From Peribolospora baueri (Eukaryota > Basidiomycota > Peribolosporomycetes > Peribolosporales > Peribolosporaceae), in assembly GCA_029717555.1 (NCBI GenBank), contig JAMDHS010000012.1, forward strand, positions 124,001 through 188,000: DNA of 64,000 nt, read 5' to 3'. Within the stretch, counting starts at the first letter, position 1. The number at the start of each line of letters is the position of its first letter. The notes below the pieces were generated by a model, which searched no databases, was not told the origin of the DNA, and worked only from the letters and a program-made list of their open reading frames with translations. Shown in pieces: positions 37,473 through 47,867 of the stretch. The position numbers and the translations under genes are program-made.

Positions 37473-38696
37473 TGGGCGGGACGTTCGGACCACCGGCTGG
37501 GATGTATGGCTGACTGGCTGCCGCATTTCGTCGGTACACCCCGTCCTTCGCTCGTCGTCATCTTCGGCATCCATTCTTTCTCACACACGGAAAATGTTAT
37601 AGTCTCGTCCCATGGAAGAGCGCAGACAGATAGTCGATCGAACGGCTCCAGCGGCTCGTCTCGCCTGCCGAGTTTGACCGCTGTGCAGGCCTATGGCGCG
37701 ACATGGGGGAACTTAGCTATCTATCTGATCTGTCCGTCTCGGCGGCTTACATAGATTGCATGGCATAACGGAGTGCATTTGCCAAATCTCGATACCATCC
37801 GTCCGTCCGTCCGTCCGTCTGAATTCTTCGTTGAGCGCTCATGCCATACGTACTCGATGCCGCCCCTCCTTGACCGGAAAAAAAGAAAAGGAGAAAATCG
37901 ATCGCCCCAAAGGTTTCTCGAAGCGAGCGGCGGCCTTTGCCCATCATGTCGCCGGATGCTTATCCTCGTGCCCGCAGCCTTCTTTTACGCCAGTCCCTCC
38001 GCCTCCGCCGACCGACACTGCCTTGGCCTAGGCCTCCGCCTCCGCTCCCTCCCGCCCGCACGTCGTTGGCTCTTCCTGGCAGCCCACCACGCGCTTAGGA
38101 GCCGTGCCCTTGCACCTTTTGCACCTCGCAATCCGATCCGACTCGCCGCGGCGCTTTCTTCCCCCGCCCTTCTGCCTTGTCCATCACGGATGAAAGCAGC
38201 GTAGACACTCGCTCGTCCCAATGCAATGAACACGTCTCGACTCGCCCCTCCAGAGTGGGTGCATGTTGCGCCACGAAAATCTCGGAGCCCCGTTCGAGCG
38301 GACGACGCCCTGACGTGCAGGACTGCTCAACCATTGTATCCTTCGACGACCGTCCCGTCCCCGAGGCCGGCGCGGCTCCGTGCGACGCCGCATGCTGACG
38401 CCGCCAAGCGAACGCCTGCATTTCTTCTGCCTTGGCGTCGCTTTGCCTTTTTCCTCGACCCGACCAGTCGTCGTCGCCGCGCTGGACGCAGGTGGATGGA
38501 TATAAACTGGTCTGTCCGGCCCCGTTCAAACTGGCCGACCCTTCCGCCTTTCCCTCCTCTCCATAGACGTCCTTCCAAAGGACCAGTCAGCTTTGCCTCG
38601 TCTCGTGCGTCGGCTCAGACAACCCTTCTCTTTCCTCCTCTTCCTCCTCTTTTCTTCCCCTTGGCCCCACCAGCAGAATACCCTTACCTGAACACG
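37473..38696. other. Intergenic region between MET3 and membrane protein gene
   Basis: About 1.2 kb. A CCGT microsatellite lies at about 37798-37822. The last ~150 bp before the next ATG are C/T-rich, as in many fungal promoters. Open frames here lack any protein signature. Confidence 0.45.
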
Positions 38697-40154
38697 ATGG
38701 CGGCCTCGGCTCTCCTCGTCGCCTTGTCCATCGGCATGGTCTTCGCCAACGTCGTCTCTTTCATCGCCATCGGCATCGTCGCCAGACTTCTCTACGAATT
38801 CGCACAGGCCATCTCTTTTCTCTCGGGCTTGGTGGACTACAGCTATAAACCGACCCCCATCTTAGCGACCTCGTCGGTGCTACTTGTCGCCGCCGTTTTC
38901 ACCGTCGTCGAGGCCGTACTCTGGGCCTGGTCCGCGCGCGGTGGCAGTGCCGCCGTCGCCAACGGCACCCGCCTCAAGGGATTGCGGTCGCCCAAGAAGC
39001 ATGCAGCGATTCTCTTTTGTCTCACTATCCTCTGGCTAGTCGGAGTTCTCGGCACGACCGTCGTGGCGGTCGTCAGGTCGTGAGTGACCCAGAATGGGAG
39101 AGTGACATGGCACGATAGCGTGTCCGCCAGATCGATGGTCGGAATGGAGGTCTTATCTCGTTGACTCGATATTCTTTTCCTGCGCGCCTCCTTATGATTC
39201 GGTCAGGCCGGCCCAAGACACGGCTAGCAACGGCGGGAGCGTGAACGGTATAGGCGGGTATATCTCCACCGATTATGTGACCATGTTCGACTACACGGAA
39301 GTTCCTATCACGACGGTGACGAGTCTGGACCGCTTCACCGACATGACCTTCACCAATACTCTAACCGAGTACACCATGTCCCGAACTGCATATTCGACCG
39401 ATACATTCTTGTGGACCTATTATGGAAATTATGGAGGCATAATCGGGGCCGCCATTCGAACCGCCGACAACAGCAAGGTCACCAGCGCTGCTCCAACGTC
39501 CACGCTTGCTCCTCGCGTTCCGGCCAGCCAGCCCACTCCTGCTCCTCGTGTCCTAGTTCGAAAGCACGAAGAGAGGAAGAGGATACGGGAGGCCAGACTT
39601 TCCCAGGAACAAGCGATGCAACGGGAAGCCAAGCTTGCCCAGGAAAGGGCGATCCACGATAAGCATCATCAGCGGGCGCTCAGGCGACGGGCTCCGGCCA
39701 AGATCGAAGCCAGGCATGTCGGCTTCACTTACCTCGCCGATCCCATTGTTCTAGCTACTGTCATCATCGGTGAGTCACCTATGCGCAAGATGGCAGTCAC
39801 GTCGCGTCTATTCCAACTCGTGTGCGCATCCAGATGATATCTGACCTTCAGCGTTTTCTTCTTACTTTCCATTCCTGACCTGCTCCACTAGGTTGGATAG
39901 GGTTTGCCCTTGTAGCCAGCCTGGCACTGCCGCACATGATTTTCTCATTAATGGCGCCCAGTGACAATTCCGCCGCTCCCTCAGCGCCCTATCTCGCCGC
40001 GCAACAGTTTGCAGCGCCCTATATGGTCGCACAACAGTCTGGAGCGCCCTATATGGTCGCGCAACAGTCTGGAGCGCCCTCTATGGTCGCACAACAGTCT
40101 GGAGCGCCCTATATGGTCGCGCAACAGTCTGGAGCGCCCTATATGGCCGCGTAA
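38697..40154 (+). CDS. Unassigned four-pass membrane protein with C-terminal decapeptide repeats
   Basis: Three exons: 38697-39079, 39207-39769, 39892-40154; 402 residues. Three hydrophobic segments lie in the first 128 residues (LLVALSIGMVFANVVSFIAI, SVLLVAAVFTVVEAVLWAW, ILFCLTILWLVGVLGTTVVA). A ~180-residue loop follows: first a Thr/Tyr-rich part (YTEVPITTVTSLDRFTDM), then a Lys/Arg/Glu-rich coil (RKHEERKRIREARLSQEQAM). A fourth segment spans the exon 2/3 junction (IVLATVIIGWIGFALVASLAL). The tail consists of five or so copies of SGAPYMVAQQ. The topology would place both ends on one side. No family recognised. Confidence 0.7.
39990..40150 (+). repeat. 30-bp in-frame tandem repeat, about five copies
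   Basis: The unit runs GCGCCCTATATGGTCGCACA plus ACAGTCTGGA and encodes APYMVAQQSG. The inner copies are nearly identical (one carries a Tyr-to-Ser change), which suggests recent expansion; the outer copies have diverged. Confidence 0.9.
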
Positions 40155-41742
40155 CAGCCTGCTGCTTTGTCTGGATATCCCGCTAATGCAGGCCATCTAG
40201 CTAACGCCAATGCCAGTTGATATGAGCTGGTTGGACGATGCAGCACGCTGGCGCGAGTCATTTCCAGTCACAAGTGCTGAACAGGATTAATCTGACCTAT
40301 ATCCAGCTGTATTGAGCAGCACGTAGTCCTTTCGGTCCCTTCCCTTCATCCACTTCTGTCCCTTCTCTTCCAAAGCGCCTGTCTTGCCTCCCGCGCTTGT
40401 CCACTGTCCCTTCCTATCCCTTTTTTGACAAGGATCATTCTCGGCCCATCTTCGATACCATCCATCTCGTTTGCAATGTGCGATCCTACATTCTCTACAA
40501 CGTCCCAAGTCCATCTCTCTCGCTTCCCTGTCTCTTCGCTTTGGAGTCGAAGGCTTTCCTCTCCAAACGCGCGCCGGTAACACCCTCTCGTTCTACCGTT
40601 CTACACTATATCTGCGCTTCTTCGTATCTTATTTGGAGTGCATTGGTTCGTCTGGAATAGAAATTGGCTGGCACTTGTCGGCGGAGGAGATGGGTGCTCG
40701 AGACGGAACTTCGAGTCAGCGGCGAGACGCGGAAGCAGTTGGCACGAGGCGATCAGGTACGCTGCAAAGTTAAAAAGAAACTTTTGAATGGCGCCCACTG
40801 AGTGAGTGGTTCACGTGAATACAGCGCCATGCGCCCGTCCTCCACATGACTTCTGTGCCGTGGCTAACTCTCTACAAACGCTGCGGTGACTTCTAGAAGG
40901 AGCCAGGGGTGGTTCGGAATGGCGCCTAACTGACATACCAACTGAGAAACTGATATGCGACGCGACGTCGATGACCGCGTCCGATTGACGGCCAGGGCTG
41001 TTTGCGCGAGAGAGCCGCATGTTGAGCAAGCAGGTGGACGTAATCGTCGCCGGAATGGAGGTGTCATACCCGGAGACGTCGTCTTGGGCAAGATGAAAAA
41101 TTAGGTTGCCGTGAGAATGCGGGAGGACAAAGCAGAGGTCTCTTCCACCGCGACTCCGCTCCCTTCACTGAACCTCCTCCCTCCGTCCCTCGTTCTTGCG
41201 CTTCAAGAACGCTGTCCCCTTCTCATCCACAATTTCAGAGGCGACAAGACTGTGCGACATTTCCTCCCATCGTACTTTGCTCATGCGCACACGTTCCCGT
41301 CGAACGGGCGGTGGGTCGGGTGCGACGAGAGGGGAATGACGTTCTTGCGCCTCAAGGTGGCCACTAGTCGTGGAACTCGTCCGACATGCCCATCGCCACT
41401 CCCTTCCTCCTCCAGCAGCAGCTTTGCAGTCTCTACCCTCTTCAGTATGTCATTTATCTACTCGTCGTCCGCGGAGCTCTTCATATCATATTTCGACACT
41501 ATACTTCCTGTCCCCGTCGGGTGAGTGAGAAAGGAAGAAGGTGCCTGCCTTCCTTGTGTCGGTTCGGTGGTCAATAGCGTGTAAATGAAGAGACGACGCG
41601 TCGCTTTCTCTCCGCAGCCCTAAATGAACCCCCTCTTCTGTGTGCAAGGGGGATAGAAAAGGAAAGAGAAGGCCTGAAGCGTCGCAGCGATTGTTTCTGC
41701 GTCTTCCACCCAGCACGACCTCTACACTACATCCCCATCACG
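40155..41742. other. Intergenic region between membrane protein gene and ubiquitin-like protein gene
   Basis: About 1.6 kb. A 137-codon plus-strand frame at 41111-41524 contains GRWVGCDERGMTFLRLKVAT but has no recognisable domain or splice context, so it is not called. Nothing else seen. Confidence 0.4.
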
Positions 41743-44140
41743 ATGACCTACGTGGACATTAAAGTTGCCGTGGAAGGAGACGCCACATCCTGGACGTTCA
41801 CCCTGCCTCGCAATACCAGAGTGAGCCAGGTGTATCGCATTCTCGAGCGCGAGTTGGGCAAGGTGAGCGCACGCGTGTACCGGAAAATAAAAGCGCCGAT
41901 GGCGGCAGGGTGGGAGACGGGAGGTGTGGATGGGTGGGGCGGGCGAGAAACGAACCTACACAGATCGTTGACACAGACTTTCTTGGTCGTTTCTGCTCAC
42001 CATTTTCGTACCGGTTAGGCATGTGTCCTGTACTGGAACGGACGGCCTGTAGGGACAGAGGAGACCGCTGATACGGTGAGATCTCTTCACCTTCAAAGCT
42101 TACCCCGTCTTCCACCATCATCTGATTTGTCCCTTTTTATCCTCTCTGTACTGACAGCTCGGGCTGCTGCCTGCAGTCACCTTTACGGCAAAGGTAAATG
42201 TCGAAAAGGGGGAGAATGCGACTCGCGTAGTCGGTTCCCATACCTTGTCGTTCAACTCCGTGGAGCCACACTTCGAGGGCATTTTGCTCGAAGAAGAGGA
42301 AGGAAGCGTTCAGCGGACCACAGAGACGGACAGATGCGGGGACAGCATGGTCCTCAATTCGGAAAAGGAAGACGTCTCCGAGCTTTCACTATCCCCTTCT
42401 CAGACGAGCGAGAGGGAGAAGAGGAAACGCAAGTCTCTAGACGCTCTTTCGTCATCCCCACCACCTTCTACGAAGAGGTACTTGCCCGACTTGGCCGCTC
42501 CCACAGCTGCCTTGCGTGCCGAAATCCCAAGGACACTCTCGTCGAGCCCTTCGGCTCGTAAATGCGCGCATATAGTCTACTTCTCTTCTCCATCGACGCC
42601 GGCAGGAGCAAGGACCGCATTGGGCGTGGGAACGAGCGCGCACGAAGCCAAAGAAGACAACATCAAGCAAGTGCTCTTGCAACACGTTAATACGGACGCC
42701 CAGTTCCGCATGGATATCCTAAAGGAGCTCCGCAACGATATTCTCGATGAGGTCAAAATGGCCGTGAGGAGGGAAATACGCGAGTCACGCCCCTTGACAG
42801 CGTCCATAGTACCCGTCGCGCCGATGGACGAAGTACATTCGGCCTCTTTTGCGGAGCGGGGCGCCGTCAACTCGCCTGCGTATATTTCCGCTGGTCCTGA
42901 CAACACCGGAGAGGAGAGCTGCGACTTGCACACAATCCTGAGCACCAGTGCGAGCGAGACACTGCCAGTGGGAGAGCGACCAAAGAACCATAATTTCAAG
43001 GCAGTGGAGATGACCCTCGAGATGAAGCGCGCGGCGGACGCTGTCGGTTGGATTTACGACAAGGTCAATGCGCTTCATGAGGCCTTTCGAACGGACACAG
43101 AGGCGCTTGTCAAGGCTTTGAACACGGTGAAGCATATGTCAGCTGCGAACGTGGATGAGGAAAACGGGAGAGAGCAGTTGCTGAGACGGCTGGACGACAT
43201 GGAAGGGAGTTGGAAGAAAGTGAACGACGTGATTCCTGAGCTCCAAGGTAAGCTCTCCAACCTGGAGATGGTCCGCAGGGTGGATAAGCATATGCTCGAG
43301 AAGTTGTTTACGGAGATGGACAGAAAGCTCTCCGGGCTGGCGGTCGTGTTTGGTGCACGCCTGAACACGCTCAGCTCGGCGCTCGTCTCGGAGCTGGAGG
43401 CTGGGATGGCGTCTGTGAACGGATTAGTCACTGAATTGAAAGACACGATGAATAAGGTGGACATCAACTGTGAGTGTGTCGCCATCCGTGCGTGTCCCTG
43501 AGCTCGAGCAGAATGTGATCGATTCCTTAAACACTTCCGCCGTCTGCCACGGTTCCCATTCGACGCCGCCCCTGCTTCTTCGCCAGCCTCGCTCCAGCGC
43601 GAACATATCGGCCACCGCCTTTCTTTCCTCGAGGTACAAGTTCTCGGGGCGGCTCAGCCTGGTTTTACATCGATCTTTCCGGCTTGCGGAGCATCCGGAC
43701 AACAGGTTGCCCAACCCGCGGCTACTACCGGGGCTCCGGGAGCGCGGCCTGCTAAGGCACCGAGGGGCGCTGTAGCGACTTCCGTCCCAGTCACCCCTGA
43801 AGCTGTTGCTTCCTCTAATCCTGCGAGGGCCTCGTCCGCTGCCTTCTCAGGTCGTCCGCTGGTATCGACATACCCTCAGCATGGTTCTGTGGGCGTGAAC
43901 CCGACGTTTTCGATGACGACGGGCGGCATCCGCAAAGTCTCCGCACCCCCTTGCGCTCTCGCTCGCAATGGTGTCACCCCGCCCACGCCGAGCAGGTCTC
44001 AAGAGAAAGACAGCACGGCCGTCGAAACGTTTAGCGCTACGGGAGAACCGGCTCTGGCCGGAAGTGGTGATGTCAGCAATGTTGAGTTCTGGAATGCCTC
44101 GTATGTAGAGAAGTATCGAAGGGCGAAGAGGACTAGTTAG
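41743..44140 (+). CDS. Protein with N-terminal ubiquitin/SUMO-like domain and coiled coil
   Basis: Four exons: 41743-41862, 42019-42075, 42158-43469, 43587-44140; 680 residues. Residues 1-75 read as a beta-grasp: YVDIKVAVEGD, NTRVSQVYRILERELGK, VLYWNGRPVGTEETADTLGL and VTFTAKV. The W-N-G-R-P plus T-x-x-x-L-G-L pattern is like SUMO or SUMO-like domains; there is no Gly-Gly end, so it is an embedded domain and not a modifier. A Ser/Lys/Arg-rich linker follows, then a long helical coiled-coil region (about residues 250-500: QHVNTDAQFRMDILKELRND, LSNLEMVRRVDKHMLEKLF). A Pro/Ala/Ser-rich tail (exon 4) ends the protein. The last intron is placed at 43470-43586 because the donor is GTGAGT and the phase gives a stop-free frame to 44140. 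Family unknown. Confidence 0.65.
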
Positions 44141-44897
44141 ATCAGCTAGAGGTGAACGAGGGCGGCGAGAATGGGAAGGTGGGAGGGTGGAGCAATGGAG
44201 ATTTCCGTCGTTGTACTGTATGTAATCCGTGCCGGTCCTGGCGACTGGCTTGTATTGGTGTTTGTCCCTAACGCACGGTTCGTCGGACTCGTGTGTGTGT
44301 GTGCTGAGGTGAGAAGGCCCGTGCGCGATCGGATCGGGTTTCCGCTGAAAATAGTCGTTGTCGTTGCTTGGCCGCTTTTGCCGTCGTGTGACTCGGTGGA
44401 TGAGGGGCGGGGAAGCGCATGCAAACCCACAAACCGACGGTGACGGTATGTATATGAAATCCACCATGGATGCACACATCCGGATACCGATACCGAGCAG
44501 CTGGGCTTTCCAAGACGCTGCACAGATAGACGTTGAAGCACACGCATGATGGAATTGACTTTGCACACACCTGAACATTGAGGGACGATTAAGAGGTATA
44601 TTCACTTGTAAAGGAGCGCGGGGGCAAAGAGGAAATATCAAAGCGAACAAAAGAGAGGAGGAAAGGGCTTGAAGAGAGAAAAGGAAAACGTGGGAAAATG
44701 GGAGGGCTAGGATTACGATGCGACGGGGAGCGAGCGAGCAGAGTAAAGCGAGGAGGGAGGAGTGGAGGAGGAGGGAAGTAAGCGAAGGGAGGGGGCGGTA
44801 GGATACGATGATCGGTCGAGTTCGATGAGCGAAAGAAACCGAAGGAAACAACAAGACACACACACACATACGGGCCTGTCATCGCCCAGCACCTAGC
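44141..44897. other. Convergent intergenic region
   Basis: 757 bp between two 3' ends; no gene seen. A short CA run (about 44853-44868) is present. Confidence 0.45.
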
Positions 44898-46335
44898 CTA
44901 GCGCCTCCTCTCCCACTCGTCCACGGCCAAACACCACCCCAAATGCGCCGCGCACGCTTCCACCTGCGTCTCCAGCTGTCGTCGGCTGGCGGGCCGAGGC
45001 AGGGTGTCGGACAAGAGGAGGTGAAGGTGGGCCGAGATGCGGAAGTGAGGGCCGGAACCGATGCCGTTGGCGTTGCAATCGGTGCGAGATGGGGTGGGGA
45101 CGGAGGTGGAAAAGGTGGTGGAGATGGGTGTTGGAGGAGGGCTGGGTGGCAGCCAGGTCGGCGGAGGGGGTCCCGCCTGCGGCCTTGGCGAACCGACGAC
45201 GCGACCTCGGTCGGTGCCCATGAGCAAGAACCATTGGACGAGCGCGTCTAGATCTGCGTTCGTCCTGGCGATGTGCGTCTCCACGGCTTGCGAGTTCGAA
45301 GCGGATTCTTTTCGAGGAGCGGAAGGACGGGTCAGCGTCGTCGTTGAACATGGCGACAAACGCCTTTCGTCGTCGTTGTCGTCGTCGTCATCGTCGTCGT
45401 CGTCGTCGTCGTCAGGGCTATCAGGCGCTCCGACAAGCCTAGCAAGCCGTCGCCGAGCCGGGACGAGGATGACCATAAAAGCGTGCAAAAAGGTTTCTAT
45501 GCTGAGCCGAGGGATTTCCTGGCCAGATCGGGGTGCGGCTGCGCCCGGGCGGCGGCGGCCAATGATGGCACCCGGAGCTGGAGCCGGCCCCGGCGGAGTG
45601 GATGGAATGGGCGGGTTGACGATTGTATCTGTACCCATTCGCAGCACCCGGTCGTGATCGTCCACGGCGAGATGGGCAGGCTTGTCCGTTGTCTCCTCGT
45701 CGACGAGCGTCATCATCGACAACGACTCCATGAGGGCGCCGTCGTCGTCGAACCCCTCTTTGTCGTTCTCTCCGCTCTTGCCAGCGGCGCCCGACTGCTG
45801 CTCAGCTGCCAAGTTGTTGCTCCCCACGAGCCGGGCGAGTCGCACGTATTCGAGCCCGTCGATGACCAAGCCGGCCCTTGTCTCGTCCATCGGAGCATGA
45901 CGAGAGGCGTCGACGTCATCGGGCAGGCAAGTGGAAAGAGGAGAAGGAACAGGGTTGGAAAGGGAGACGAGTTGGATGAGTACGTCGACGAGCTCCGAGG
46001 CTGCCTCGCCTGGGTTGGAGGAGACATCGACGGGGTGAGAGAGTAGACGGAGGCGAGCGGAGGTGACGGCGGCGAGGGCGGAGGAACGGCCGGCGTTGTC
46101 GGGCTCGGTGTCGGTGTCGACGGCGGGATCGTCTTCGGCGGCGCGACAGGCGTCGATGAGGAGTCGTCGGACGAGTCGGTTCGTGTCTACGACATGCTTG
46201 CTCGCCTCAGAGGGGCGGCGGCGGGCGTAGGTGGAGGAGAGGAAGGAGCGGGAGGCAAACAAAAGGGTGCGGATGGAGCGGAGGTGAGGCAAAAGGACTT
46301 TGTCGAGGGCGCCGCCGGCAGACGACGTCGGTGTG

Positions 46336-46388
<53 letters not shown>

Positions 46389-46481
46389 GGCCATGGCTCG
46401 CTTGCTGGTGTTGTGTTTGGTGGGACACATCCGAGCCCAGCGAACGCAGGAGAGGATGGAGAAATCAACGGGGACGGGCAT
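44898..46481 (-). CDS. Unassigned 527-residue protein with Thr-Pro repeat and poly-Asp tract
   Basis: A single exon. Near the N-terminus a hexanucleotide repeat (GGTGTC on the plus strand, about 46330-46383) encodes alternating Pro-Thr, directly after a second possible start at 46394. A helical-looking region follows (LLPHLRSIRTLLFASRSFLS, RLVRRLLIDACRAAEDD). In the middle DNDDE follows a run of about twelve Asp. The C-terminal part is more globular: ADLDALVQWFLLMGTDRG, HFRISAHLHLLLSD and HLGWCLAVDEWERRR. These conserved-looking helices argue for a real gene, but I recognise no family. The start could be the ATG at 46481 or at 46394. Confidence 0.55.
46330..46383. repeat. GGTGTC hexanucleotide microsatellite, coding
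   Basis: Eight or nine near-perfect copies within the 5' end of the gene at 44898-46481. They encode a Thr-Pro run; length variation would stay in frame. Confidence 0.9.
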
Positions 46482-47867
46482 GACGTGGGCCGGGGCAGGG
46501 TTGGGAGACCATCGCGGGTGAGGAGAGTGAGGAAGAGAGATGTCCTATTAAGTGCACAGGCGATGCGAGCGGTGAGATGGGCTAGGGAAGAGAAGGGGTT
46601 AGGAGAAAAAAGAAGGAATGGCGGAGGATGAAAAGAGGAGGAGAGGAACGAGGACGTGAAGTGCATCACCATCGTCATCACCATCATCATCGTCGTCGCC
46701 GATAAAGAGCAGCACGTTTGTCCGTCTCTCTCTCTCTCTTGCCAGACAGGACAGTGAGCGAGCGATTTAGCAGCAGTGCGTCCGGGCAACAGTCAGCAGT
46801 CCAACCGTCGGTCAGCCCGTCATTTCTCGTCCTCCATCCATCTGTACCGCTCTTTCCCTCCCTATCGAAGGAGACGGCCTCGAGGCACCGCCGCGCAGGA
46901 CGAGGTGGGACGCAGGGGTGTTGGAAAAGAAGACAAGGCAGGGTGAAGGGAGGCGAGGGGGCGAGGGCGGTGGGAGGTCGAGGCGCAACGTGCCTGTGAG
47001 AGGACGAGGAAAAGGAAGAAGTCAGGATGGAGGAGTTGTGTCGATTGCCGGTCCGACCTCGCCTCCATCCATCCATCCATCCAACCCTAAGAAGTCTTCC
47101 TTCATCCCTCGCATCTCCTCCACGCTCTCCCACTCACTCCGCCTCGCCTCGTGCAAGCCGGCAACAGTCAGTCGACGACCATCACCCCCGTCTGCCTGCC
47201 GCTCCCTTTTCTTTCTCCCGCCCCTCCCCACCGCGTACCACCGCTGTGTCCCGGCTGGCCGGGCGGAGATCAGGCTGTGGCTACCATAGATACGTTCTTG
47301 GAGACGGACGGGCCCATCTACGCATGGCGATCCGACTGGCCATCGAGAGCGAGACCAACGATCGAACGAAGCGAGCCGAGTCGAGTCCGAGCACAAGTCC
47401 GCGTTCTCCCACGCAGCGCCGCTGCTATCAACTGAACGACCGTCGGTAATACCTCGTTTCTCATCTCCCCCGCCTCTCCCGAGCTCCCGCGCATCTCCGA
47501 GCTTCCGCAGTCCCGACGATCACGTGCCGTTCGAGACGGAGGCGTACCACCCTCCTTGCCTGGCCGGAGGTGGTACGTGCGTAACGGGTGGGCATCATTT
47601 CTGAACGCGTCGCTGTCGTTGCCACGTAGCAGACACACCTTCTATCCGTCAACCTCTTCTTCTTCCCTCCTCCATCTCCCTTCGTTTTCCTTTTTGTCTT
47701 CTTCGCCCTCCCCCTTCTCAACTGCATCTTGGCCTTCCGTCCTCCCCTCCCCTGTCTGCCGGATCAGACCTCGCCTCGCGGCCCCCACGCCACACCGCCG
47801 TGTCCGCCACTGCTCCCGTATTCTCTCTTCCTCCTCGTTCCCTTTACACCGACTTTGGCTCCTCGTC
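46482..47867. other. Divergent intergenic region between the unassigned gene and ERO1
   Basis: About 1.4 kb. An ATC/GTC microsatellite lies at about 46666-46700. The right third is C/T-rich leading to the ERO1 start. No further gene seen. Confidence 0.45.
47521..47526. promoter_or_regulatory. CACGTG element upstream of ERO1
   Basis: CACGTG sits about 340 bp before the ERO1 start codon. ACGTG cores are bound by bZIP factors of the unfolded-protein response and by bHLH factors, so a UPR link is possible but unproven. Confidence 0.25.

Noticed and set aside
41111-41524. 137-codon plus-strand frame
   Set aside because: No domain, no splice context and biased composition.
46480-46487. TGACGTGG as an unfolded-protein-response element for ERO1
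   Set aside because: It overlaps the start of the neighbouring gene and is 1.4 kb from ERO1, so a role is unlikely.
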